This document shows, in pieces, positions 19,806-30,300 of a DNA stretch of 62,711 nucleotides (positions are counted from its first letter, which is position 1; each line of letters starts with the position of its first letter). The stretch covers positions 1 to 62,711 of the forward strand of contig CAZNLJ010000025.1 of assembly GCA_964573725.1 (NCBI GenBank), given 5' to 3'. The notes below the pieces were generated by a model. It did not search any database. It was not told where the DNA came from and saw only the letters and a program-made list of their open reading frames with translations. Made by a program: the position numbers and the translations under genes. Source of the stretch: UBA6168 sp964573725. Its GTDB lineage: Bacteria; Bacteroidota; Bacteroidia; Chitinophagales; Saprospiraceae.

Positions 19806-20696
19806 TTATTGTGCGGGCAATCCCTTGGAATCGGGTTTTCCGCCCTGGTTCCGCCGGAAGAGGCCGTCGAATTCGCGGGAAATGCCCAGGCCGAACAGGG
19901 CGAAGTCGTATTTGACGGGATCTGCCGGGTCGAGGGTTCGCAGGACGGCATCCAATTCGCGGACGGCGGCGGCATCGTTTTGTTTGCGGGAGAGGATGCC
20001 GAGGCTCCGGGCGACCTGACCGGAATGGACATCGAGCGGACAGGAGAGCTGGGCGGCTTGCAGCGTACCGTTCCAGATACCCAGGTCTACGCCGCGGTTG
20101 TCGTGGCGGACGAACCAGCGCAACATCATGTTCAGGCGTTTGGCGGCACTGCCTTTCGCCGGGTCGGAGATATGTTTCTCGCTCCGGCGGGCGTGGGGGA
20201 GGCGGAAGAATTCGCTGCGGAACCGGGAAATGGCCGGCTGCAGGGTTTCCGGCGCTGCGTATCGCTCGAAAAGGGAGCGCAGGTTCCCGTATGCGAGGTA
20301 GACGTGTCGCAGGCCGTAGACAAAAGTGCGGAGGTCCTCGCTCAGGAAGGTGCGGTGGATGAATTCCAGCCGGTCGACCTGTCCCGGGGATGCGTGCATG
20401 ACGAAATCGTAGGGGCTGTCCCCGAGCTTGTCCATCAGCCGGTGGCTGTTCCGGAGGATGGTCCTGCGGCTGCCCCAGGCGATGGTGGCGGCCAGGAAAC
20501 CTGCGATTTCCACATCCTCCAGCCGGTGGTAGCGATGGGGGACGGACACAGGGTCTTCCGCGACGAATGCGGGACAGTTGAACGCCGCTGCCTTTTCCTC
20601 GAGGAACTCCCGGAGCAGCGGGTCGGGTATCAGGGGCGAGGGACTTGAAGTTTCCGTCGATTTCGAAGGGCGGCGTCCTTGCGGGTCCGTTTTCAT
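19806..20696 (-). CDS. TIGR02757 (DUF2400) family protein
   Basis: A 296-residue protein of a conserved Bacteroidota and proteobacterial family without an established function. Recognisable segments are EDVEIAGFLAATIAWGSRRTI, the late MLRWFVRHDNRGVDLGIW, and PLDVHSGQVARSLGIL. These resemble helix-hairpin-helix DNA glycosylase-like folds, which has led to suggestions of a DNA repair role. The ATG at 20696 is chosen because the frame further upstream is alanine/proline-rich leader sequence overlapping the preceding gene. It starts 47 bp after the MurF-Alr stop and is probably co-transcribed with it. Confidence 0.85.
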   Translation of the reverse strand: MKTDPQGRRPSKSTETSSPSPLIPDPLLREFLEEKAAAFNCPAFVAEDPVSVPHRYHRLEDVEIAGFLAATIAWGSRRTILRNSHRLMDKLGDSPYDFVMHASPGQVDRLEFIHRTFLSEDLRTFVYGLRHVYLAYGNLRSLFERYAAPETLQPAISRFRSEFFRLPHARRSEKHISDPAKGSAAKRLNMMLRWFVRHDNRGVDLGIWNGTLQAAQLSCPLDVHSGQVARSLGILSRKQNDAAAVRELDAVLRTLDPADPVKYDFALFGLGISREFDGLFRRNQGGKPDSKGLPAQ

Positions 20697-20743
20697 GGGC
20701 CATCCAGGTTTTCCGGCGGGACCGGCCGCGGCGGGAGCCGGGG

Positions 20744-23272
20744 TCATTCCTGCACGTAGATACGTTTCACGCGGTCCGATACGGCGGTGAAGATTTCATA
20801 GGGAATGGTATCGAGGCAAGCGGCCAGTTCCTCGACCGGGAGGTCCTTGCCGAAGATGACGACGGGGTCTCCTTCCCGGGCGTCCGGGATGTGGGTGATG
20901 TCGACCATGGTCATATCCATGCAGATACTGCCGAGGATGGGGGCCCGTTGGCCCCTGACGAGGACGCTGTAGCGGCCGTTGCCGGCCTTCCGTTGGAGGC
21001 CGTCGGCATAACCGATGCTGATGGTGGCGATGCGGAGCGTTCCCAGCGCCACACCCTTGCGGCCGTAGCCGACGGTGTCGCCGGACGCCAGCAGCTTGAT
21101 TTGGGAGATGGTGGCCTTGAGGGTGTTGACGGTCTGGAGCCGGTCCTGGAGTCGGCCGGTGCTGTCGATACCGTAGAGCCCGAGGCCCAGCCGGACCATT
21201 TCCATCTGGTCGTCCGGGAAGCGGACGATGCCGCTGGTATTGAGGATATGGCGGAGCGGGCGGTATCCCAATCCGGTGGCCAGTTGTTCATACATGTTCC
21301 GGAACCTTCGGATCTGGTCCAGGGTGAAAGGGTCGTGGGCGGGGTCTTCGCTCGCGGCCAAATGGGAAAAGACGGAGTCGACCCGCACGGTATCCCGGTA
21401 CGGGGCGAGCAGGGCGATGATTTCGGGGAGGTCTTCCCCTTCGAAACCGAGCCGGTGCATGCCGGTCTCCAGTTTGAGGTGCAGGGCTTGACGGGCATGC
21501 GGGCCGTGGCGGCCGGGTCGGCGGCTTTCCGGTTGGGCGGAGAGGAAGGCGAGGAAGCCTCGGAGCAGCCGCAGGCTGTAGATTTCCGGTTCCAGGGCAT
21601 TAGCCAGCAGCACATCGAAAGTGGCGGCCTCGGGGTTCATGACCAGGATGGGCAGCCGGATTCCGGCTTTCCGGAGGGCGACGCCTTCGTCTGCATACGC
21701 GACGCAGAGGCAGTCGGCCCGTTGGAATTCCAGCAACCGGGCCACTTCCACACTGCCGCTGCCGTAGGCACCGGCCTTGACCATGACCATGGTCCGGGTG
21801 CCGGGGCGGAGGAGTCCCTGATAGACCCGCAGGTTGTGCAGCAGGGCGCCGAGGTTCACTTCCAGGACGGTATGGTGGTAGCGGATGGCCATGCGGTGGG
21901 CAATCCGCTCGAAAGCGTACCGGCGAGCCCCTTTGAGCAGGATCACTTCCTCCCGGAATGTCAGCCGGTCGAAATCCTCCAGGAAAGCGGCCGTATCGGG
22001 GTAGAAGCGGCTGTCCATGTGTTCGGGCAGGAGGTCCTTGAGGAGGGAGACCGCCGATCCGATGCCGATGAAACGGTCCACCTGCTTGCCGTGCAGCAGG
22101 CGGGCGACGGTTCCGTAGAGGGCCATGGGGGATTGGCCGCTTTGCAGGATATCGGAGAGGATGACGGTCCGCCGGGGTACGGTGCTCTGTTGTTCGAGGA
22201 AATCCAGGGCGATATGTAGGGAGGCGAGGTCGGCGTTGTAACTGTCGTTGATGATGACGCAGCCATGAAGGCCTTGCATGAGTTCCAGCCGCATGGCGAC
22301 CGGTTCCAGCCGGTTCATCCGCTGGGCGGCCTGCTGTGGCGGGATGCCGAGGAGTTGCAGGAGTGCCCAGCAATGGATGGCGTTTTCCACGGCTGCCGCA
22401 TCGGAGAAGGGAATGGTCAGCTCCTGGGCCTGGTCATCTCCGGAACCGGGGCTTGCCGTCAGCCGGGTGGATGACGGCCCTTGGCGGACGGCGGTGACCC
22501 GGAGGTCCGCCGATTGGCCGGTCATGGACCAGGTGAAGTGGCGGCGGCCCGGCAGTTGCTGCCGCATCGCATCGGCGACCAAGGGATTGTCCACGCTGTA
22601 GAGTACCGTTCCGGCCGTCCGGAAAAGGGACAGCTTTTCCCGGAGTTTGGTCTCCAGGTCCGGGAACCCTTCGTTGTGGGCCGGCCCGATATTGGTCAGG
22701 ATACCGATGTCCGGCCGGATCATGTCGGCCAATCTCTCCATCTCACCCATGCGCGAGATGCCCGCCTCGAAAAGGCCGATGGTATGGTGGGGGGCAATCT
22801 GGAGCACGGACAGGGGGACGCCGGTCTGGGAGTTGTAGCTTTTGGGGCTGCGGACCACATGGTGGTCTTCCTGCAAAAGCTGGAAGAGCCATTCCTTGAC
22901 GATGGTCTTGCCGTTGCTGCCGGTGACCGCGACGACCGGCAGGCCGAACCGCTGCCGATGCCGACCGGCCAGGCGGTGGAAAGCGAGCTGGGTGTCCGGA
23001 ACCAGGATGAAATCGGCCGGCGGGAGGCCGTCTTCCGCGGTCGGAAGAGCCGAAGGGTCCGATACCAGGAAACTCCGGATGCCCGACCGGCGCAACGCCG
23101 GTACGAACTGGTGCCCGTCGTGCCGACGGCCCCGCAAGGCGATGAAAAGCGACGTCTGCGGAAACACGACCTGGCGGCTGTCGAGCAACAGGTGCGCCAC
23201 CTGTCCCGTTCCGGTTCCCTCCGCCAACTGCCCGCCGGCCATCTCCGCGACTTCCCGGATGGTGTATTGCAT
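20744..23272 (-). CDS. Bifunctional MurF ligase / alanine racemase
   Basis: An 842-residue fusion typical of Bacteroidota. The MurF half (about 1-440) adds D-Ala-D-Ala to the UDP-MurNAc-tripeptide; it has the ATP-binding motif VTGSNGKTIVKE near residue 119 and NDSYNADLASL further on. The alanine racemase half (about 465-842) makes the D-alanine; it begins VLEVNLGALLHNLRVY, with the PLP lysine near 497 in MVKAGAYGSG and the second catalytic tyrosine in ISIGYADGLQRK near 754. The PLP motif departs from the usual VKADAYGHG (Gly for Asp, Ser for His), but the lysine and tyrosine are kept. The enzyme is cytoplasmic and joins supply and use of D-alanine. The start at 23272 fits the MurF family. Confidence 0.95.
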   Translation of the reverse strand: MQYTIREVAEMAGGQLAEGTGTGQVAHLLLDSRQVVFPQTSLFIALRGRRHDGHQFVPALRRSGIRSFLVSDPSALPTAEDGLPPADFILVPDTQLAFHRLAGRHRQRFGLPVVAVTGSNGKTIVKEWLFQLLQEDHHVVRSPKSYNSQTGVPLSVLQIAPHHTIGLFEAGISRMGEMERLADMIRPDIGILTNIGPAHNEGFPDLETKLREKLSLFRTAGTVLYSVDNPLVADAMRQQLPGRRHFTWSMTGQSADLRVTAVRQGPSSTRLTASPGSGDDQAQELTIPFSDAAAVENAIHCWALLQLLGIPPQQAAQRMNRLEPVAMRLELMQGLHGCVIINDSYNADLASLHIALDFLEQQSTVPRRTVILSDILQSGQSPMALYGTVARLLHGKQVDRFIGIGSAVSLLKDLLPEHMDSRFYPDTAAFLEDFDRLTFREEVILLKGARRYAFERIAHRMAIRYHHTVLEVNLGALLHNLRVYQGLLRPGTRTMVMVKAGAYGSGSVEVARLLEFQRADCLCVAYADEGVALRKAGIRLPILVMNPEAATFDVLLANALEPEIYSLRLLRGFLAFLSAQPESRRPGRHGPHARQALHLKLETGMHRLGFEGEDLPEIIALLAPYRDTVRVDSVFSHLAASEDPAHDPFTLDQIRRFRNMYEQLATGLGYRPLRHILNTSGIVRFPDDQMEMVRLGLGLYGIDSTGRLQDRLQTVNTLKATISQIKLLASGDTVGYGRKGVALGTLRIATISIGYADGLQRKAGNGRYSVLVRGQRAPILGSICMDMTMVDITHIPDAREGDPVVIFGKDLPVEELAACLDTIPYEIFTAVSDRVKRIYVQE

Positions 23273-23424
23273 GACTGGATGAGCTTCGGTTTACTCTGAA
23301 ATGTGCAAGCGGGTATAATTGTTTACCTTCGCGGCAGAATTCAACCAGATTCCCCGGTTTCCCGCCGCCGACCCCCGGGATGCCGCACCGCCGGCCCGCA
23401 CCGGCCCTACAACGAGCGAACACC

Positions 23425-24015
23425 ATGATTACCTTCGTAAAAGGTGCCATCGTACACAAGACCCCGACCTATGTGGTGCTGGAAACCCACGGCATCGGTT
23501 ATCTCATCCACATCAGCCTGAACACCTATGCCCGCATCGAAAAGCTGGAACAAGCCAAGCTGCTGACCCACTTCCATGTGAAGGAGGACAGCCATACCCT
23601 CTACGGCTTCGCCGACGATGAGGAAAGGCAGCTGTTCACCCACCTCATCTCCGTCTCCGGTATCGGACCGTCCTCCGCCCAGGTCATGCTTTCCACCATG
23701 CCCCCGGATGAGCTCCGCGCCGCCATCATCGGCGAGAACGAGGCCGCCCTGCGCAAAGTCAAGGGCGTCGGGGCGAAGACCGCCAAGCAGATCATCCTCG
23801 ACCTGAAAGGGAAATTGCTGAAATCCGGCGGCGAAATGCCCGCTTTCCCCACGCCGGCGGACAATACGATCCGGGAAGAAGCGTTATCAGCCTTATTGTC
23901 TTTGCAGGTCAATAAAATTCAGGCGCAGAAGGCCCTGAACAAAGTTTTGCAGGAACAACCCCTGGTAAAAACCGTAGAAGAGCTCATCCGGCTTTCCCTG
24001 AAACAATTGTCCTGA
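23425..24015 (+). CDS. ruvA: Holliday junction branch migration protein RuvA
   Basis: A 196-residue subunit that binds four-way DNA junctions and loads the RuvB motor. It has the N-terminal OB domain (MITFVKGAIVHKTPTYVVLE), helix-hairpin-helix motifs (LFTHLISVSGIGPSSAQVML and LRKVKGVGAKTAKQIILDLK) and the C-terminal RuvB-contacting domain (about 150-196), all at normal length. The ATG at 23425 is chosen because the OB fold begins there; the in-frame upstream part is alanine/proline-rich. It is divergent from murF-alr, and near 23328 a TACCTTCG resembles a -7 element with one mismatch. sprA follows 356 bp downstream; ruvA-sprA adjacency is, from memory, common in Bacteroidota. Confidence 0.95.
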   Translation: MITFVKGAIVHKTPTYVVLETHGIGYLIHISLNTYARIEKLEQAKLLTHFHVKEDSHTLYGFADDEERQLFTHLISVSGIGPSSAQVMLSTMPPDELRAAIIGENEAALRKVKGVGAKTAKQIILDLKGKLLKSGGEMPAFPTPADNTIREEALSALLSLQVNKIQAQKALNKVLQEQPLVKTVEELIRLSLKQLS

Positions 24016-24371
24016 AAAAAGGCGGTCCGGTCACCGACGGTCCCTGCCCGCTCCGTCGGATGGACACCCCGGTCGGTGGGCACCCCCGCCCCTCCCCGAC
24101 GGTTCCCGCCCCCTTTTGCCGGTCAGGCCCGGGTGCCGCCGCCCTCGCGAAGGGGTCGAAATGTTAAAATCATGCAACGGCATGAAGTGCCGCCCCGGGC
24201 GGCGTTTGTTTTTCTTTACCGCATCTCCGTCTGCGGATACTTTCCGCCGACGGGCCGGCCTCCGAACGTCCCGGGTACCGAATGAAACCGGTCCGCCCGC
24301 CGTCCGTAGGATGGTTTCCCGGATGTCCGGGTCACCCGCAAGCCTTACACGAAGTTACTGTTTTACACCCT
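24016..24371. other. Intergenic region between ruvA and sprA
   Basis: 356 bp that hold a hairpin terminator at 24189-24216 and otherwise GC-rich spacer. A TACTTTCC near 24238 is a poor match to a -7 element. I see no clear sprA promoter. Confidence 0.5.
24189..24216 (+). terminator. Intrinsic terminator after ruvA
   Basis: GCCGCC (24189-24194) pairs with GGCGGC (24198-24203), and the downstream sequence is T-rich (GTTTGTTTTTCTTT). It lies about 175 bp past ruvA and ahead of sprA, which suggests sprA is transcribed separately. Confidence 0.6.
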
Positions 24372-27300
24372 ATGGAGAATAGCGTACGACGTTACTGTTT
24401 ACTTTTTGTGGTCGCCTGTAGCTTACTCCCCGTCGGAATATCGGCCGGCCCGGACGGGCCGGGATTCCTGTTCGACCTTCCGGTCCGCACCGCCGCGGAT
24501 ACGACCGCCCTTTTCCTGGTGCCGCCGGCTTCCCTGGATACCATCCCCCCGCTGCAGGACCGTGCCGGGGATTTCATCAACGACCCTGTCAACAACCCCT
24601 TCGACCTCCGGGACCCCTCCGATGTCCAGCAATCCATCGAGTACGATCCCGAAACGGACCGCTATATCCTCTACGAACGCATCGGCGACGATTACTTCCG
24701 CCCACCTACCTACATGACCTTCGAGGAGTTCCTCGAATACCAGTACCAAAAACAGGAAACGGAATATTTCCGGGACCTGTCGGGCGTCGGGAACGCCCTC
24801 GGCACCACCGGCCGGCCGGACCCGCTCGCCAAGATCGATGTCAAGAACCAACTCATCGACCGGCTCTTCGGCGGTACGGAAGTCGACATCCGTCCGCAGG
24901 GCAATATCGACCTGACCTTCGGCGCCGAATTCTCCAACACCCAAAACCCCAGCTACACCCAACGGCAACAGCGCATCGGCGGATTCCTCTTCGATATGGA
25001 CATCATGATGAACGTCGAAGGCTCCATCGGTGAAAAACTGAAACTCAAGACCAACTATAACACCCAGGCGACCTTCGACTTCGACAACGTCATGAAACTC
25101 GATTACAATACGGACGCTTTCGGGGAAGACGATATCATCAAGAAAATCGAGGCCGGCAACGTCAGCCTGCCCATCCGCGGCTCCCTGATCACCGGCAGCC
25201 AATCCCTCTTCGGCCTCAAGACGGAACTTCAGTTCGGCCGGCTCCGCCTCACCGCCGTCGCCTCGCAACAGAAATCCGAACAGGAGGAAATCGTCCTCCA
25301 AGGCGGCAGCCAGTTCCAAACATTCGAGGTCAATGTGGACGAATACGACGAAAACCGCCACTTTTTCCTCACCCATTACAACCGCGAAAACTTCGAGGAC
25401 GCCCTTCGCAACCTGCCGCAGATCAAAACCCTGTTCACCATCGAGAACATCCAGGTGTGGGTCACCGACACCCGCAACGCCACCCAGGAAATCCGCGATA
25501 TCGTCGCCATCGCCGACCTCGGCGAAACCGGCCGCGTCACCAACAACTCCCCCGGGATGCAGCCGCCGGCCGTGCCGGTCTACACCGACCTGGACGGCGA
25601 GGCCCTGCCCGACAACTATGCCAACCCGATCTACGGAACCATGCTCGGCGACCCCCAGACCAAGGTCGTCGACCGCGTGGTGGCCCGGTTGAAATCCCCC
25701 CCCTTCAACCTCCAGCAAGGGAAGGACTTCGAAAAGGTCACCGCCCGCCGACTGTCGCCGACGGAATTCACCTTCCATCCCAACCTCGGTTTCATCTCGC
25801 TCAACATCAACGTGCAACCGAACCAGGTCGTCGGTGTCGCCTTCGAATATTCCTACGGCGATTCCGTCTATCAGGTGGGCCAGATCGCGGAGGATATCCC
25901 CCAGAACGCCGATACCACCCAGCAGAACGTCCTCTTCGTCAAGTTGCTGAAAAGCACCATCCAACCGGTCGACCTCCCGACCTGGGACCTCATGATGAAG
26001 AACGTCTACAACATCGGCGCCTACAATGTTTCCCGCGAGGATTTCAAACTCGACATCTTCTACGAGGACCCGGGCAAAGGCAAGAAACGGTTCCTCCCGG
26101 AATCCAGCCTCGAAGGGATCCCCCTCCTCCGGGTGTTCAACCTCGACCAACTCAATGTCCAGAACGACCCGCAACCGGACGGGGTCTTCGACTTCATCCC
26201 CGGCCTGACCATCAACCCCCGCAACGGCCGCATTATGTTCCCCGTGCTCGAACCATTCGGCAAAGGCCTGACGGACAAGATCGAGGAAGCCCAGTTCCAG
26301 GCCAAGTTCGGCTATCCCCAACTCTATTCGCAAACTTTGTTCAATGCCCGCGAATTTGCGGAGTTCAACCGCTTCACCATCGAAGGCTCCTACAAATCCA
26401 GCGTCTCCTCGGAAATCTCCCTCGGCGCCTTCAATATCCCGCCCGGCTCCGTTACCGTGAATGCCGGCGGCCAGGTGCTGGTGGAGGACCGCGACTACAA
26501 GATCGATTACCAGATCGGCCGGGTGACCATCCTCAACGATGCCGTCCTCAATGCCGGCGTGCCCATCCGCATCAAGTTCGAGGACAATACGCTCTTCGGC
26601 TTCCAGACCAAGACGATGCTGGGGCTCCGGGCCGACTTCACCGCCAGCAAACACCTGACCATCGGCGGGACTTACCTCCATCTCTTCGAGCGCCCCTTCA
26701 CCCAAAAGGTCAACATCGGAGACGACCCCATCAACAACCGCATCGTGGGCCTCGATATGAACTACAGCAAGGAGGCGCCCTGGCTGACCCGTGCCATCGA
26801 CAAACTGCCGTTCTACTCCACCAAACAAGCCTCCAACATCACCTTCACCGCCGAAACGGCCGCCCTTAAACCGGGCCACTCCCGGGCCATCAACGAATCC
26901 ACCGCCGATAACGACAAGGGCGGGGTGAATTATCTCGACGATTTCGAGGGCAGCGTCTCCTCCGTCGACCTCCGCGTCCCCTTTATCGGCACCAACGGCT
27001 GGGTCATGGCCAGTATCCCCCAGAACGACAGCGAAAACAACAACCCCTTCTTTCCCGAATCCGAGTTCCGCGACACCACCCTCAGCGGCGTCAACCGCGC
27101 CCGGCTGAACTGGTACCGCATCGATCCCAGCCTCCGTGGCGGTGGACAAGGAAACCCCTATACCCAACCCATCACCCAACAGGAAATTTTCCCCAACTTC
27201 ACCCCCCAGGGCCAATTCGGCGATACCTACGCCCAAATCCTGGACCTCTCCTACAACCCCCTGCAACGGGGCCCCTACAACTTCGATGTCCCGCAGGGTA

Positions 27301-30300
27301 CCGCCTTCTCGGAAGGCCTCAACTCTGACGGTACCCTCCGCGAACCCGGCTCCCGCTGGGCCGGTATCATGCGGCAAATCACCACCAACGACTTCCAGAC
27401 CGCCAACATCGAATTCGTGGAGTTCTGGATGATGAGCCCCTATCTCGATACCACAGGGGCGGCAAGCGGAAACCCCGAAGCTTCCGACGGCAGCATGAAC
27501 GGCCATATCTACCTCAATTTCGGAAATATTTCCGAGGATATCATGCTCGACTCCCGGAAGTTCTTCGAAAACGGCCTCCCCGGCCCCGAAACCCAAGGCC
27601 TCCGTACCACCGAAACCGGCTGGGGTAAGGTACCCCTCTCCCAGCAGATCACAACCGCCTTCGATATCAATCCCAACAACCGCGACGCCCAGGATGTCGG
27701 CCTCGACGGACTCTCCGATGCGGAGGAGGCCGTCAAGTTCGATTATTTCCTCGCCGCCTGCCAGACCGGCCTCGCCCCGGCCGTCTATCAGGAAATCGAG
27801 GCGGACCCCTCCAACGACAACTTCCGCCACTTCCGCGATTATCCCTCCAGCGTACCCGTCCTCGAACGGTACAGCCGCTTCTACGGCACGGAAGGGAACA
27901 CGCCCCTCAACACCGGCGAAACCTTCGTCACCTCCTCCACCCTCCTCCCCGATAGCGAGGACCTCGACGGCGACCGCACCCTCAACGAAACGGAAAGCTA
28001 TTTCCAATACCGCATCCCCATCGAGTTCGATGGCGACCGCGGTATCCGAAAGGACAACAACCCCTTCATCACCGATGAGGTGGTCAGCGACGACGGCCGC
28101 CGGGTCTGGTACCGCTTCCGGGTGCCCCTCAACCTGCTGGATACCGACCCCAATTTCAAAAAGGTCGGCGGAATCCGCGACTTCCGCTCCATCCGCTTTG
28201 TCCGGATGTATCTCAAGGACTTCGAAAAACCCGTCAACTTCCGTTTCGCCACCTTCGAACTGGTCCGCAACCAATGGCGCCGCTACCGGCAATCCCTCGG
28301 CACCCCCTGCGCCGCCTTCGGTGGTAACGAAGGGGTCGACCTCACGGCCTTCGATGTCAATACCGTCAATATCGAGGAAAACAGCAAACGAACGCCTTTC
28401 GGCTATATCATGCCGCCCGGTATCAGCCGGGAACAAGCCCTCGGGGTCAATCTCAACGCCCTCCAGAACGAAGCCTCCCTCTCCCTGCGCGTCTGCGACC
28501 TCGAGGACGGCGATGCCCGCGCCATCTTCAAGAACATGCAGGAAGACCTCCGCCAGTTCAAGAAACTCAAGATGTTCGTCCACGGGGAGGAAATCAATTG
28601 CGGCAACGGATTCGAGGAACTCCAGGACGGCGACCTGTCCGTCTTCATCCGGATCGGCTCCGACTTCAAGAACAATTATTACGAATACGAACTCCCGCTG
28701 ACCTTGTCCCGCGACTCCTCCATCGCCTATAGCGATTCCCGCTATCCCCGTGTGGTCTGGCCCCGGGAAAACGACTTCAGCATCGATTTCGACCTGCTCA
28801 AGACCGTCAAGATCGAACGGAACCAAAACGGCGAATTGGGCAAGGTCTGGCCGGTGGACGGCTACCCGGATCCGGAAAACCCCCTCGCCAAAGTCCGGAT
28901 CAAAGGCAACCCCAACCTCGGTCTCACCAAGGCCGTGATGATCGGTGTCCGGAATCCGGCCGGCAATCCCTGCAGCCCGGATCCGTCCGACCGGAAAAGC
29001 GTGGAAATCTGGGTCAACGAACTCCGCGTGTTCGGCCTCGATGAACGCGGCGGCGCCGCCGCCACCGCCCGCCTCGACCTGACCCTGGCCGACCTCGGTA
29101 CCGTCTCCCTATCCGGTAAGGTGAGTACCATCGGCTTCGGCGGCCTCGACCAACAACTCCTCGAACGGAGCCGCGAACAGATCACGTCCTACGATATCGC
29201 CACCCAAATCGCCCTGGATAAGTTCCTGCCGGAAAAAATGGGTGTCAATATCCCGTTCTATTTCGCCTACTCCAACGAAACCCGAAACCCGCAGTTCGAC
29301 CCCTATGACCTGGATATCGAACTGAAGGACAACCTCGAGCTGGCCGAGACGCCCCAGGATCGCCAGGAACTCAGGGAACGCGCCCAGCAGGTCACCGAAA
29401 TCAAGACCTATAATTTCACCAACGTCCGAAAGGAAAGGACCCGCTCCGACAAGGTCCCGCTGCCCTGGGACCTCGCCAACTTCAGCTTCACCTACGGCTT
29501 CGACGAAACGAGACGCCGCGACCCGATTATCGAACAGGATGTCATCACCCGGCGACGCGGCGCCATCGACTACAAGTATTCCCGCAAGACCACCTATATC
29601 GAACCTTTCAAGAAAGCCATCAAGAACGACCAGTACCTCAAGTTCGTCAAGGACCTGAACCTCAATCCGCTGCCCAATTCCTTCGGCTTCAGCACGGACC
29701 TCGACCGCCGCTTCAACACCACCAAATACCGTTTCGCCGGTGACAATCCCCTGCTCAATACCTATTTCAACAAGCAGTTCCTCTGGAACCGGTTCTATGA
29801 CCTGCAGTGGGACATCACCCGAAACCTCAAGTTCCAGTTCAACGCCGATAACCAAGGGGTGATCGACGAACCGGACGAAACCCGCATGCTGCAACGCAGC
29901 CTGCTCGCACCCAACGACCCGCTCCACATCCCGGATGTCGCGCAGTACCGGCGGGATTCCATCCTCGGCAACCTCCAAACCCTCGGCCGGACCAAGAATT
30001 ACCGCCACAGCTACAACGCCAGCTACAATGTGCCGCTGAAGAACTTCCCCTTCCTCGATTGGGTCAGTGTCAAGGCCCGCTGGGAAGCGGATTACAGCTG
30101 GTCCGCCGCCAGCCTCTCCCCGGGTGCCCTCAGCCTCGGCAACGTCATCCAGAACGGGAATACCCGCGGAATCGACGGTGACCTCGATTTCGAAAAACTG
30201 TACAACTATTCCGGCTACCTCAAGAAAATCAATACCAAGAGCCGGCCCGGCAGCAACCGGGACGGCGGCCGCGGCAAGGATACCGGCAGCAAGGCTCCCC

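Noticed and set aside
24423..28826. Minus-strand open frame of 1467 codons inside sprA
   Set aside because: It is antisense to clear SprA sequence and has a repetitive acidic/Gly/Val composition produced by codon mirroring.
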